DNA of 64,000 nucleotides, taken from positions 1,054,001-1,118,000 of the forward strand of contig NC_019567.1 in the NCBI RefSeq assembly GCF_000317895.1, read 5' to 3'. Origin of the DNA: Bdellovibrio bacteriovorus str. Tiberius. GTDB taxonomy: Bacteria; Bdellovibrionota; Bdellovibrionia; Bdellovibrionales; Bdellovibrionaceae. Shown one piece after another: positions 34,055 through 43,651 of this stretch (positions are counted from its first letter, which is position 1; each line of letters starts with the position of its first letter). Under the pieces are notes generated by a model. It was not told where the DNA came from and ran no database searches. It saw only the letters and a program-made list of their open reading frames with translations. Both the position numbers and the translations under genes were made by a program.

Positions 34055-37000
34055 CTATCGACAGATGCTAGCGTGAGGGTCTTTGTTGCAGAGATACGAC
34101 TTGATCTCTCTATTTTCCAGAGACAGTCGTTCATTTTCAATCTTCAACAAGTTTAACTCGGACTTGTCGACTTTTTGATCAAGTTGATGATCATGTTCTA
34201 GGAACTTACTATAAAGTTCTTTTATGGCGGCAACTGCGACAGAAACGATCTTTCCATATTGCACGGACCGGTAGCTGTCTTCGCCAATATCAACGACTTC
34301 AGGGATTACCTTTTCAACTTCTTGTGCGACAAAACCGATCTGATGCTTTTGATCAAAAGATTTGGTTCGGTTGTTTGTCTTGTCCCAGTCATAGAACACT
34401 GGGCGCAGGCGGGTGACTATGTCCAATCCCTGGGTGACAGGTGTAATATTGGTTTTTAAGCGCGCATCCGATACTGTCGTATAGTTGACCCATGAGCCAT
34501 TTTGATAGAACTCAAACAAGTTGGACGTGGAATTGTAGCGAACCATCCCGTTGACTGTGGTTCCAGTGAACGCTGGTGCGCGTGGTACGATAATGGCGCT
34601 CGTCGTGGTGCCCGTATCAATCACATCAAGTCTTGCGGCCGGAGTTGAGGATGTGCCGACTCCGACGCGCCCTGAGGCTGTGAAGTCGATTTGGCGATCA
34701 CCATAGGCACTGGCGAATCCAACCAGCTCCATTCTGCTTCGTCCGTTTAGTTGATTTGGACGATAAGTCAAGAACGCGTGTTCGGCGTCTTTTCCAAAAA
34801 AGGTGATTGAACCGTTGTAATTAGAATCCGATGGTGTTGCGCGTGTTAGGGTATCGCCTAATACCATTGAAGACTGGGCTATGCTAAATGGTGATTGAAA
34901 GGCTTGGCCTACGTGAAATTTAGCTTGGGGATTGCCAGTGACAATACCAATGCTGCCGCCGAAATAGTTTTTAGTACTGGTATCTGATTGATAAATGGAC
35001 CAACGGTCTGTAATCGTTGTCGCACTTCCATTGGGACTATCAATTTTTAGATCGTATGCATTGGTAATTGTGCCGGACTTGAATTGAGGCGCAATTCGCA
35101 CCCCAACAGCAGTGGTCGTTTTTGGAACTGCGGCCGGATTTCCATCTTCGTGTCCATAGTAGATCAATGCTCCATGCAGAGTTGCAAGATTCCCTGAATC
35201 GGTTGTTCCGGTATAGCGATTTCTAGTCATCATTGTGTAAAATCCGGCAGCAAATTGACTGTGTGTCACCCCCGCTGGTATGTCGCTCGCAATGCCAGTA
35301 GCAAGTCCGATTGTAGATCGACTAGAATCACTTTGGGGAGCTAGAGTGCTATAAGCAGATAGGGCGCTTGAGGCCCCTGCTGTGGTGTCTGTGATATGTT
35401 TCAGGATGCCGACGGATGATTCGGGGCTAGCGCTATTGAAGCCTGAAAAGGCACTAGGAAAATCCGTTGTGCTTCCAAAGAGAGCGTTACCCATAACATG
35501 AAGGGTTTGAACAGGAGCATCGGTTCCGACTCCCAATTTCCCCGAGCCATTGATAGTTACCGGGGTCGATACATAATTTCCAGCCGCGTTAAAGAGATTG
35601 AAATCAAATCCACCCGCGCCGGCGCCTGGGGCATTCATGAAGCTTGTTTTTCCTGATCCCGATGTCTGATTCCAAGTGACATAGCCGCCTTGGACGGGAA
35701 GAGTGGTGGCAGACATGACTGCACTACCTACTTTACCGCCGATGCGAACGGCACCTTGATTGATATCCAGTCTCGCTGATGGGGCTACCGTCGTGCCGAT
35801 ACCAACATAGCCATTGCTATCGATGGTGACCGCACGACTGATGGCGCCGCCGGCCGCGGTGTTGTTCGTATAGAAGTCCATTGATGTGTTGTAGGAATTG
35901 TCCCGACGGAATGCGATGGCGGCTCCGCCCCCGCCCATGGAGCTCCATGTGATGGCGTCCTGCGAACTATTTGGTACGCTTCCTTGGATATTGATACCGT
36001 TGCCGGTAAAGGCGCTGATGTTTGTTTGGGCGTTTCCGTTGGCGACGGAATCACCTTTGATTTGAAATTTGGCCGTCGGAACTGCTACACCAATTCCGAC
36101 ATTGCCACCAGTCGGCGCAAACGAAATCGTACCCTTGGTTGAGTCCGTTGTTGAATCCAGTGTCAGTGATCCACTCGGAGCAGCACTTCCTGAAACAATA
36201 GGAGAAGTGATCTGGGTGCCGGCAGAGATCGCGCCTGACGAGTAGATATTTCCTGAGGTGCCAAGTCCGCCATTTACGATCAGTGCTCCAGTTGACGGGC
36301 TTGTCGAAGGGGTATTTGAGTTTACAACCACAGATCCTGTAGGTGTCAGAGTAATATTGCCGGGTGCCGTTATTGTGCTAGCATTGTCGATAGTGCCAGC
36401 GGCAGTACCTGTTGCCACGACTTTGCGTGAAGCTGTCCCATTTGTGATGTAGAAGCTGGTGCCGTCGTATTCCATAGCGCCCGCCTGGGGCGTTGTCGTT
36501 AGTGCTCCAGAAGTAAGCTTCAAAGGCGCAATAGCGGTACTTCCGGCTGCTAGATGGAGCTTGGCATTCGGCGTTGTGCCGATGCCTACGTTACCATCAG
36601 CATCGATACGCATTCGTTCTGTAGCCGAAGTGGCTCCAGTGGTGTTTTTTGTCGCTAAAATTAAGCCACCCTTCGTGCCAGTACCTGAACCGTCGTCGCC
36701 TGCATGACTTGTATACGCTGAAATATATGCTTGATTGTATTGTCCAGTGTTTGGAGTTTGAGAAGTTCCAAAATAAATACGGCCACCATCCCCAGAACTG
36801 CTCCCATTACCGGAACCAGTTCTTATATAACCAGAGTTCACATCTAACGATGTCGTTGGAGACACTGTGCCGATACCGACTTTACCGTCTGGAGCAAACA
36901 CCATCTTATTAGACCACGTACTGCCATTATGGTAAGAAAACATTAAACTATTCGGTACATCTTTACGATGACTGATCAACCAATTCTTACCTACTGCTTC

Positions 37001-38314
37001 ATCTGATTTTAACTCAAGAGTAGCGTATTCATTGCCACCAGTTCCTTCAATACGCAAAGTTGCGGCGGCTCCAGGAGCATATACATGAACTGTCCGATCT
37101 GGATTTGCCGTTCCAATACCAACATTCCCAGAGACTCGAGTGGCATTGGTTCCATCGCTATCCCAGATTCCGACGGTATTTGCGAAGGCAGATCCCGAGA
37201 GATTTGTGATCGACTGGCAAGTAAATTGATCTGTGCCGGAGTTCCAGCTTAAAGTTTGTGTGGCAGTACAGGCAGGAGAAGCAAATAGAGGGGGATTTGA
37301 AACCGCAGACGATTTCAAATCAGCGAGAGTGATCATCGCCGGTGCCCATTGACCGGCTGAGTATCTAAGAATCTGTCCCAAGGCAGGACTGGTCGTGTCG
37401 ACTGCGACGCCCTGAATTTTACCCACGGAAGTCGTGCCGACAGGACCTGTAACATCCCCGGCTAGGGTAATGCCGGAAAGGTCTGGCGCGGCAGGGGCGG
37501 ACCAAGAAGTAGTTGTTCCGTTAGTTGAAAGAAATTTTCCTGCGTTTCCGCCTTGTGATGGCAGCAGATTTGTAATTGCAGCTGAAGCACTCGTAGCACC
37601 TGTACCACCGTTTGCAATAGCAACAGTTCCGGTAACATTATTGGCCACTGTCGCAGAAGCTGCGGTAGTAGCTGAAGGTGCGATGAAAGTGTTGGCCATA
37701 ATTTCGGCGATGATTGTTTCGATATTTATTTGTGTAACTGTGGCGCTGGTTTTAATAAAACCGTCGGCAGTAAAGCCTTGAAGCTTGTCCGCATCCTCTG
37801 ATTTCACTGCGAAGGGCACTGCCTTCATTGAAAAGTCCGCGACCAAGTCTTGCCCTTGAATGTTCATACGAAGTCTAAGTTTTCGACCGTGGCTAGTGCT
37901 GGGATTGTATGTTTGCCCGTTGATGAATGCATTTGTTGTCGCATCAGTGACACACTTGAGATTCGTGCGTGTAGTGCTATTGTCCATAGCTTGTTCTACA
38001 GACAAAACCGGAGATGGATTCAAGGCTGTTGCCGTGGACGCAGTGCTGGCGCCCACAACCAGTGTGACATAGCCATTGTTGACATTAATATTAGAATGCT
38101 CCTCTTCCCTGAGGACGCAGTTCGAGACAGGATCAAGGATTTGAACAGTCGCCGTCAAACCGGCTGCGGTGGGATAGGTGTTCGCGGGGGACTTAATGCG
38201 TGCATGAAAGTTCATCCCTTTATGTGCGTTGGCTACCTGAGAAGCCGTACACAAAAGCAGGCAGGGCAAGATGATGCTTTTTGAGAATCTTAGAAAAGTG
38301 ACGAAGTTTTTCAT
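34055..38314 (-). CDS. giant fibre protein with S74 intramolecular chaperone (MAT-type adhesin)
   Basis: 1419 residues. A signal peptide (cut near NA/HKG) and N-terminal head (FHARIKSPANTYPTAAGLTATVQIL) lead into a long fibre with many GNVGIGT-type turns (GKVGIGTVSPTTSLDVN; GNVGIGTTPNAKLHL), probable tip inserts in the middle third (PQSDSSRSTIGLATG...), and a C-terminal S74 domain from about residue 1282 (SDARLKTNI, GFVAQEVEKVIPEVVDI). A coiled coil and CX8CR follow, as in the other fibre. It shares the head and chaperone but not the middle with the first fibre, as expected of mosaic fibres that differ in target. Codon use is more AT-rich than in the first fibre gene. Transcribed away from the divergent chemoreceptor gene. 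Confidence 0.88.
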   Translation of the reverse strand: MKNFVTFLRFSKSIILPCLLLCTASQVANAHKGMNFHARIKSPANTYPTAAGLTATVQILDPVSNCVLREEEHSNINVNNGYVTLVVGASTASTATALNPSPVLSVEQAMDNSTTRTNLKCVTDATTNAFINGQTYNPSTSHGRKLRLRMNIQGQDLVADFSMKAVPFAVKSEDADKLQGFTADGFIKTSATVTQINIETIIAEIMANTFIAPSATTAASATVANNVTGTVAIANGGTGATSASAAITNLLPSQGGNAGKFLSTNGTTTSWSAPAAPDLSGITLAGDVTGPVGTTSVGKIQGVAVDTTSPALGQILRYSAGQWAPAMITLADLKSSAVSNPPLFASPACTATQTLSWNSGTDQFTCQSITNLSGSAFANTVGIWDSDGTNATRVSGNVGIGTANPDRTVHVYAPGAAATLRIEGTGGNEYATLELKSDEAVGKNWLISHRKDVPNSLMFSYHNGSTWSNKMVFAPDGKVGIGTVSPTTSLDVNSGYIRTGSGNGSSSGDGGRIYFGTSQTPNTGQYNQAYISAYTSHAGDDGSGTGTKGGLILATKNTTGATSATERMRIDADGNVGIGTTPNAKLHLAAGSTAIAPLKLTSGALTTTPQAGAMEYDGTSFYITNGTASRKVVATGTAAGTIDNASTITAPGNITLTPTGSVVVNSNTPSTSPSTGALIVNGGLGTSGNIYSSGAISAGTQITSPIVSGSAAPSGSLTLDSTTDSTKGTISFAPTGGNVGIGVAVPTAKFQIKGDSVANGNAQTNISAFTGNGINIQGSVPNSSQDAITWSSMGGGGAAIAFRRDNSYNTSMDFYTNNTAAGGAISRAVTIDSNGYVGIGTTVAPSARLDINQGAVRIGGKVGSAVMSATTLPVQGGYVTWNQTSGSGKTSFMNAPGAGAGGFDFNLFNAAGNYVSTPVTINGSGKLGVGTDAPVQTLHVMGNALFGSTTDFPSAFSGFNSASPESSVGILKHITDTTAGASSALSAYSTLAPQSDSSRSTIGLATGIASDIPAGVTHSQFAAGFYTMMTRNRYTGTTDSGNLATLHGALIYYGHEDGNPAAVPKTTTAVGVRIAPQFKSGTITNAYDLKIDSPNGSATTITDRWSIYQSDTSTKNYFGGSIGIVTGNPQAKFHVGQAFQSPFSIAQSSMVLGDTLTRATPSDSNYNGSITFFGKDAEHAFLTYRPNQLNGRSRMELVGFASAYGDRQIDFTASGRVGVGTSSTPAARLDVIDTGTTTSAIIVPRAPAFTGTTVNGMVRYNSTSNLFEFYQNGSWVNYTTVSDARLKTNITPVTQGLDIVTRLRPVFYDWDKTNNRTKSFDQKHQIGFVAQEVEKVIPEVVDIGEDSYRSVQYGKIVSVAVAAIKELYSKFLEHDHQLDQKVDKSELNLLKIENERLSLENREIKSYLCNKDPHASICR

Positions 38315-38375
38315 AATGTTCTATTCGGTAGACAGAATCAGCCAATTGAGGGAACGGACTTATTTGTATTGCTAA

Positions 38376-38412
38376 GTGTTTCCGACCTGCACGTACTCTT
38401 TACGGGAAACAT
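38376..38412. promoter_or_regulatory. inverted repeat GTGTTTCC-N21-GGAAACAT
   Basis: Arms GTGTTTCC (38376-38383) and GGAAACAT (38405-38412) lie 120 bases upstream of the chemoreceptor gene at 38532 and 60 bases before the divergent fibre gene. A near-identical repeat with a 22-base spacer lies upstream of the gene at 47374. The equal spacing suggests a binding site for a dimeric regulator. Confidence 0.4.
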
Positions 38413-38531
38413 GTGTGCATCTTTGTTATTAGTTTTTGAAAGTCCAAGAGTTCACCAAACGGCCAGCTAATGTCTGTTAAATTGTCTTAACGGTAATACT
38501 TCCGTACATTGGTTGAAGGTAGGAGGTCTTC

Positions 38532-40367
38532 ATGAAAAGGCTGCCGTTGAACGTTCGGTTGTTTTTAAATATTCTTGCTTTCTCTGTTCCAATTATTGTT
38601 TTGACGTATCTTATGTTTGAATCTGAAACGATTGGTATCGATTTTGGGCGCAAGGAATCTCTGGGAAATCAATTGCAAAAGCCCTATGAAGTCTTGATGC
38701 AGGCGACGGTCATGGCAAAGCTAGCCGATTCATTCAAAGACCCAGCATATGCTCCGGCAGAACTCAAAGAACTTCAGGCACAACTTGAAAGTAAGATGAA
38801 AGAGCTTGGTTCGATATTACAGTTCACCGAGCAAGAACTTGCTGCGCGTAAGCGACAAGGCGCAAGCTTGGAAAATCTATTTCACGCGCTTTCCGAAGAA
38901 AGATGGGACGATGCCATTGCATCGATTAAGTTAGGTATCAGTCATCTCGGCGACACATCAAATTTGATTTTAGATCCAGATCTGGACAGCTACTATTTGA
39001 TGGATATCACTCTGTTGGCATTGCCCCAGATGCAGGATCGGATTCAGAATATTCTGGGTGATAGATCTCTATTTGTTGCCGAGGGGGCTTTGTCTGAACA
39101 AGCGAAAATTAAGGCAGCTCTTTATGCGGCGATGTTAAGCGAATCAGATTTGAATCGCATTGTGGCTGACAGTCAAACGAGCTTGAATGAGGACGGTAAT
39201 TTCTATGGTGAGATGCCTTCTTTGCAGCAGAATTTGCCAAGAACAATAGCGGAACTTCAAGCTAAGTCCGAAGCCTTTATTGCTATATTAAATAAAGTTT
39301 CTCGGGGTGATAAAGTAACGGAAGCTGAATTCACGAATTTGGGGACCGCAACTCTAAAGCAATCTTTTGATACTTGGGATGTGGTCTCTTCAGAGCTGGG
39401 ACATTTGCTTGATCGCCGTGTAACCGTAATGGAAGATCATCGCTTGAAATCTCTGGGAATGGCAGGGATGGCCTTGCTATTAGCGATCTTATTTTCAATT
39501 GTAGTAGGGGTTTCATTGAGCCAAAGTATTCGGGGGATTCTTGATTCTGTACTAAAGCTTAAAACAGCATCCAAGTCGACCTTGGAAATTGGAACTCACT
39601 TAAATACTATGTCTCGTGATGTGTCAGCTTCTACAACCTCACAGGCGGCGTCTATTGAAGAAACTGCAGCTTCGATCGAGGAAATTAACAGTATGGTTCG
39701 AATCACCGCGGACAGTTCTCGGGAAGCCTTAGCTCTGGCGCAAATGACGAATTCAGCCGCAGCAAAAGGCGAGGGTGCTCTTACGACGATGTTGAAATCG
39801 ATGGGTGAAATATCTGCGTCGTCAAAGTGCATCGTTCAAACTATGGCGGTGATTGACGATATTGCCTTTCAAACCAATCTTTTGGCCTTAAATGCGTCTG
39901 TAGAGGCCGCACGAGCTGGAGAGCAAGGAAAAGGATTTGCTGTCGTTGCAGAGGCAGTAAGAAGTCTGGCCCAAAAAAGTGCACTCGCAGCTAAAGAAAT
40001 CAACGACCTTGTAAAGAACAATGTCGTCGTAATTGAAAAAGGCGGACAAGGAGCCGATCAGTCAGCGGCATCTTTGCGTGAAATTATAGGATATGTTCAA
40101 AAGCTAAGCCAGTTGATTAATGAAATTGCAAATGCCACGAACGAGCAAGGTGCAGGTATGGCTCAGATATCTAAAGCTATCAATGATATTGAACTAGAGG
40201 CCGGTCGAAATCAGCAAGGCGTGGCCACCTTTCAGGATTCGGCGGAAAAGCTAGTTCATGATTCTTATCAGCTAGATGGAATCATTAGTATTCTTGAGCG
40301 AGAAGTATTAGGTGGTAAAAAACCGCCGGAAATTACATCGAAGGTGCCAATCGTTTTGGTGGGGTAA
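38532..40367 (+). CDS. methyl-accepting chemotaxis protein
   Basis: 611 residues. The first membrane segment (LFLNILAFSVPIIVLTYLMF) is followed by a large helical periplasmic domain (about 35-305) with conserved-looking LILDPDLDSYYLMD, the nitrate/NIT-like or helical-bimodular type of sensor motif. A second segment (LGMAGMALLLAILFSIVVGVSL) and a signalling coiled coil with tip [20 protein letters not shown] come next. It differs from the 19.3-kb receptor in the sensor and is AT-richer. GTAGGAGG precedes the ATG; TTGTCT-N17-TACATT just upstream is a possible sigma-70 promoter. Two secreted proteins follow within three bases each, so this receptor heads an operon, an unusual partner set. Confidence 0.9.
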   Translation: MKRLPLNVRLFLNILAFSVPIIVLTYLMFESETIGIDFGRKESLGNQLQKPYEVLMQATVMAKLADSFKDPAYAPAELKELQAQLESKMKELGSILQFTEQELAARKRQGASLENLFHALSEERWDDAIASIKLGISHLGDTSNLILDPDLDSYYLMDITLLALPQMQDRIQNILGDRSLFVAEGALSEQAKIKAALYAAMLSESDLNRIVADSQTSLNEDGNFYGEMPSLQQNLPRTIAELQAKSEAFIAILNKVSRGDKVTEAEFTNLGTATLKQSFDTWDVVSSELGHLLDRRVTVMEDHRLKSLGMAGMALLLAILFSIVVGVSLSQSIRGILDSVLKLKTASKSTLEIGTHLNTMSRDVSASTTSQAASIEETAASIEEINSMVRITADSSREALALAQMTNSAAAKGEGALTTMLKSMGEISASSKCIVQTMAVIDDIAFQTNLLALNASVEAARAGEQGKGFAVVAEAVRSLAQKSALAAKEINDLVKNNVVVIEKGGQGADQSAASLREIIGYVQKLSQLINEIANATNEQGAGMAQISKAINDIELEAGRNQQGVATFQDSAEKLVHDSYQLDGIISILEREVLGGKKPPEITSKVPIVLVG

Positions 40368-40370
40368 CTC

Positions 40371-40736
40371 ATGAGATCTTTCATATTCTTACTTTTGTTC
40401 TCGAACTCGTGCTTCGCCAAAGAGATAATTTTAGATAGAACTAACAATATGGGAATTCGAAAGATCGATCTTCTAAAAGAGACAAAGGGCATCTATTTAT
40501 TTAACGGCAAATCCTTAGGGAATCGTCTGCCGCCAAAGGTGGAGGCATCTTGGCAGGCTGTTGAAAGAGGCCCAAAGCTGCAAAAGAGAAAGGCACGTTG
40601 TTTTGCGGGAACCTATATATACATAAACAAAACCTCAGGATCCGAATACCGCCGGCAAGGATGTGCCGAAGGCCCAGGCTATGGAAGCTTGGTGCAAAGC
40701 CTCGAAGAAATTCGCAGGCATGCCAAAGGAAGATAG
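40371..40736 (+). CDS. small secreted protein in a chemoreceptor operon
   Basis: 121 residues: signal peptide (MRSFIFLLLFSNSCFA) and a basic mature part with two Cys (KARCFAG, RRQGCAEG). Not recognised. It starts three bases after the chemoreceptor stop and its own stop is two bases before the protease start, so the three are almost certainly one transcript. Confidence 0.65.
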   Translation: MRSFIFLLLFSNSCFAKEIILDRTNNMGIRKIDLLKETKGIYLFNGKSLGNRLPPKVEASWQAVERGPKLQKRKARCFAGTYIYINKTSGSEYRRQGCAEGPGYGSLVQSLEEIRRHAKGR

Positions 40737-40738
40737 TG

Positions 40739-42187
40739 ATGAAGTACGTTGTGTTCATGGTGATTTCAGTATTTGGCTTTATTGTATCGGCACAGGTGGA
40801 TCCGACGGTGCAAGAAGCTATAGCAAAGATTGAAAAGGTGCGCCGGGCGCTGAAGATATCGGCATCTCAGAGCGCTCTTTGTCAGACTCCGATATCCCCA
40901 TCCTGTACCTTTGAGGGCTATTGTGGACAACTTATAGATAAGGCGCAGGACTTCTATTTGTATCAGGATGCCGAAGGGCGGCAGATTCCTAATTTGAGTA
41001 TGAGTGAATATTTAGGTTTTAGTGAGCACTGTGTTGATGTTTTTCCTCAACATGTAGTTTCGGATCCTTTTGTAGATGTAGAGCAGTTTGTCGATGTAAA
41101 GGCGGCCGGTGGGATAAAACAACTTCGCCGAAATAAAGAACGTCTGAAGAAAGAAACCGCACGCACGATGGCGGTTCTGGAAGATGCCCGCAGCCACGTC
41201 ATTAAAGTTTTAGAAGGTCGGAAGAATGCTAATAACGCAAAACAGATCGACAGTTTGATAGCGAGAGTTAACGCTGTAAAGTATCGACCGATTAAAGCTA
41301 CGGGATCGTATACAGATATTATTTTGGATGGCTGCGAATCCGCGAATGCTTACTATCGTCGCGATGCTAACTCCATTACAGTTTGCCCTCAGATGATGAA
41401 TCTTCCGGAAGGAGCTCTTTTTTCGATCTTGGCCCACGAGTTAGGCCATGCGATCGATCCATGCGTATTGCAGTTTGACTTTGATTCCAAAGGAGCAAAG
41501 TACCCAAAATCTCTTAGATCTGGCGTGCAAAGGAAAAGCAAGACGACCCTTCCAGCGGTACCGTTGTCTCAGAATCCATTTGAAAACATTATTTCATGTT
41601 TGCAGTCTCCACAATCTATTGCGGTTCAGGTTCCTACAAAGCAGGCCTTATTGAATGAAATAAATGCAAGAGGCGTAAAATTGAGATCAGACATTGGAGA
41701 CGCTTCGAGTGAAGACGGCTCTGTGCCAGAACTAACTGAAGAAGCAAAATTGATGTTGGCTGATCAGCGGAAGCATATCGAAGAAAATTATGAACGTTTC
41801 AAGTACTGTCGTGAAATGAGCGGGGTCGGTCACATGCAAGAGGCCTTTTCCGATTGGATTTCCACGCAAGCTTTGGCAGAAAAAGTATCTAACATTCAGG
41901 ATTCATCCAAGTCGCGGGATTTTGCCTTCGCTTCTGAATCGTTATTTTATGCAAGCGATTGTGAAAATATCCAGCAGGTGGCCAAGAGTAAAGTGTTGGG
42001 GGCTATTGAAAAGTGTCCTGGTATTCAGGATATGTTGAACTACCTAGAAGAAGAAAATAGATTGAGCGGTGGAAAGTCCAGTCACCCCGATCCAGCTCGC
42101 CGAATAAATCGCATATACTACGCCAACACTAAGATTCAGAAAGCTCTTGGATGCCAGGGTGGCAACGACGCCCAAGAGTGTAACTGA
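40739..42187 (+). CDS. secreted HExxH metalloprotease-like protein
   Basis: About 482 residues with a signal peptide (MKYVVFMVISVFGFIVSA). Several Cys and a long helical region precede the zinc motif AHELGHAIDPC (His233, Glu234, His237). Far downstream HMQEAFSDWISTQAL could supply a third ligand Glu of the gluzincin kind (E-x3-D). I do not recognise the exact family. The ATG at 40739 follows AAGGAAGAT across the upstream stop; the frame open to 40598 lies over the previous gene. Probably periplasmic or exported and expressed with the chemoreceptor. The nearest downstream feature is a perfect copy of the dispersed 15-bp element, 18 bases after the stop. Confidence 0.75.
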   Translation: MKYVVFMVISVFGFIVSAQVDPTVQEAIAKIEKVRRALKISASQSALCQTPISPSCTFEGYCGQLIDKAQDFYLYQDAEGRQIPNLSMSEYLGFSEHCVDVFPQHVVSDPFVDVEQFVDVKAAGGIKQLRRNKERLKKETARTMAVLEDARSHVIKVLEGRKNANNAKQIDSLIARVNAVKYRPIKATGSYTDIILDGCESANAYYRRDANSITVCPQMMNLPEGALFSILAHELGHAIDPCVLQFDFDSKGAKYPKSLRSGVQRKSKTTLPAVPLSQNPFENIISCLQSPQSIAVQVPTKQALLNEINARGVKLRSDIGDASSEDGSVPELTEEAKLMLADQRKHIEENYERFKYCREMSGVGHMQEAFSDWISTQALAEKVSNIQDSSKSRDFAFASESLFYASDCENIQQVAKSKVLGAIEKCPGIQDMLNYLEEENRLSGGKSSHPDPARRINRIYYANTKIQKALGCQGGNDAQECN

Positions 42188-42205
42188 CGGCATCATCGAC
42201 GACCC

Positions 42206-42220
42206 AGACATGACGGACAC
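42206..42220 (+). repeat. dispersed 15-bp element, copy AGACATGACGGACAC
   Basis: Full match to RGACAYGNNRGACAY, lying between the stop of the metalloprotease-like gene and the next gene. Identical to the copy at 31901-31915 on the other strand. Confidence 0.7.
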
Positions 42221-42345
42221 CGTGTGGACGTGAACAAAGTATAATCAAATTTCTATCGGCTTGTTTTAAATGGGCTGGCATATTTAGTGCTGTGGGTTTA
42301 GATGCATTGGCATTTAAACACTCTCAATATTGTTCTGGAGAAGTT

Positions 42346-42831
42346 ATGAAAAAAACTATACTAGCGTTTTTGATTCCTGTTGTCGCGGGAAGTCTGGCCC
42401 ACGCGAATTTCGATCTGGCAAATTCGGGTAAGGTTTTTGCCGTTTGCAATAAGGTCATTGATTCGAATGTAAATGGTACGGCTAAAGACACACTGCTTGA
42501 GGCTGGAGAAGTTCTAATTGTGGAGTATGACAACTACTATACTGTAGAATACGACTATACGAATCTTAAGTTTTCGCGACACGGTTCGATCCAGGCACTG
42601 GCGTCCGGTTGCAGAAAAAGGGATATCGGTCTTAAGTTTGATACATACAGTCCATGTCAAGAAAATGAAAGGACTTTGAAAATGCAGCAGTCCTTCGTTG
42701 GAGGTGATTCCCCAAGAATTCTTGCATTATTCAATAAGGAAACTGACCAACTTCGCGTAACGCTGCAGTCCCAGCCGCTTCTTTTCTATAAGACGATGAG
42801 TGACGTGGTTTTGCAGTGCTCACGTCTGTAA
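42346..42831 (+). CDS. small secreted protein, unknown
   Basis: About 161 residues: signal peptide (MKKTILAFLIPVVAGSLAHA) and a beta-rich mature domain with four Cys (FAVCNKV, SGCRKR, SPCQEN, VLQCSRL) that could form two disulfides. Not recognised. The ATG at 42346 follows TGGAGAAG; the frame to 42292 is longer without a site. The lipoprotein gene follows directly, so the two are probably co-transcribed. Confidence 0.68.
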   Translation: MKKTILAFLIPVVAGSLAHANFDLANSGKVFAVCNKVIDSNVNGTAKDTLLEAGEVLIVEYDNYYTVEYDYTNLKFSRHGSIQALASGCRKRDIGLKFDTYSPCQENERTLKMQQSFVGGDSPRILALFNKETDQLRVTLQSQPLLFYKTMSDVVLQCSRL

Positions 42832-42843
42832 ATGGAGAAAATA

Positions 42844-43614
42844 GTGAAAAAGACTTCTGCTCTATTTCTATTCTTCCGATGGGCGATTTGTGCAATGTTT
42901 GTCGCCGGATGCAACCCTCAATCAAACGAGGACATGGATAAAAAACTTGCCGAGAACATTAAACAATATGAACAAGACATGGAAGAACTTACAAGTCCTA
43001 TATATCAAGGCGGCCAACCGGGAAAAATCACGGTCAGTGGAGTCATCGTTAAAAAAAATGGCGATAAAATGCTTTTAGACGAAAGAATTAAGCTTGAGCA
43101 GGCCGGCGGCAAGGGAAACCGAGGTGTTTCGCAAACGCTGGTGTCGGATAAGAACAAAGCGGTTCTTTCAGAGACTTCAGAGGTTAAAGGTCTCTCGTCA
43201 GTAAGTGAATCAAAAAGCTATATTAATTTAGGATGTGAAAGTCTGACAGCAGAAGAAACGGAAGGCCTTCAGGAAGATTCAGATAAGGCATTGATCGAAT
43301 CGGTTCTCATACTTTCAGCGAAAAAGATTTTTGTGTGTGGAACTCCGCAAATTTCTCAGTCGTTTGTGTCATTGTTGGCGGATAAAATTGTCCTGAAAAA
43401 TGCGTCACTTAAAATGAAAGCTATGGTCGGAATTTTGACTGTATCCACATCAAAGATTGAGCTGCTTGGAGAAAACTCCATTGAAACAATTGGCGTAGAC
43501 TCAACAATAAACGTGTGGGACGCCCCGTCGTTGGACCTGCTGGTTGCTGATAAAGTTTCAGGCGAAGGCACTTTGAAAATTTCTTCCATCGGTGGGAATT
43601 GCGTTCAGAAATAA
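42844..43614 (+). CDS. lipoprotein, unknown
   Basis: About 256 residues. The hydrophobic leader ends in FVAGC (lipobox), so the mature protein is lipid-anchored. It begins with an acidic helix (NEDMDKKLAENIKQYEQDMEEL); the second half is beta-rich with repeated short strands (KIVLKNASLKMKAMVGILTVSTSKIELLGENSIETIG), like a small beta-helix. Not recognised. GTG 42844 has GGAG six bases upstream; ATG 42832, one base after the previous stop, is the alternative and would add four residues. It is convergent with the pilin-like gene, with a hairpin between them. Confidence 0.68.
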   Translation: MKKTSALFLFFRWAICAMFVAGCNPQSNEDMDKKLAENIKQYEQDMEELTSPIYQGGQPGKITVSGVIVKKNGDKMLLDERIKLEQAGGKGNRGVSQTLVSDKNKAVLSETSEVKGLSSVSESKSYINLGCESLTAEETEGLQEDSDKALIESVLILSAKKIFVCGTPQISQSFVSLLADKIVLKNASLKMKAMVGILTVSTSKIELLGENSIETIGVDSTINVWDAPSLDLLVADKVSGEGTLKISSIGGNCVQK

Positions 43615-43629
43615 TAGAAATGAAATGAA

Positions 43630-43651
43630 ACTAGCTCCTTGCGGAGCTAGT
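43630..43651. terminator. hairpin between convergent genes, probable terminator
   Basis: Stem ACTAGCTCC / GGAGCTAGT with loop TTGC. The minus-strand side continues into TTTCATTTC. It overlaps the stop codon of the minus-strand pilin-like gene. Confidence 0.6.

Noticed and set aside
34055-38314. Plus-strand reading frames opposite the second fibre gene
   Set aside because: Same reason: antisense shadows of a biased, repetitive gene.
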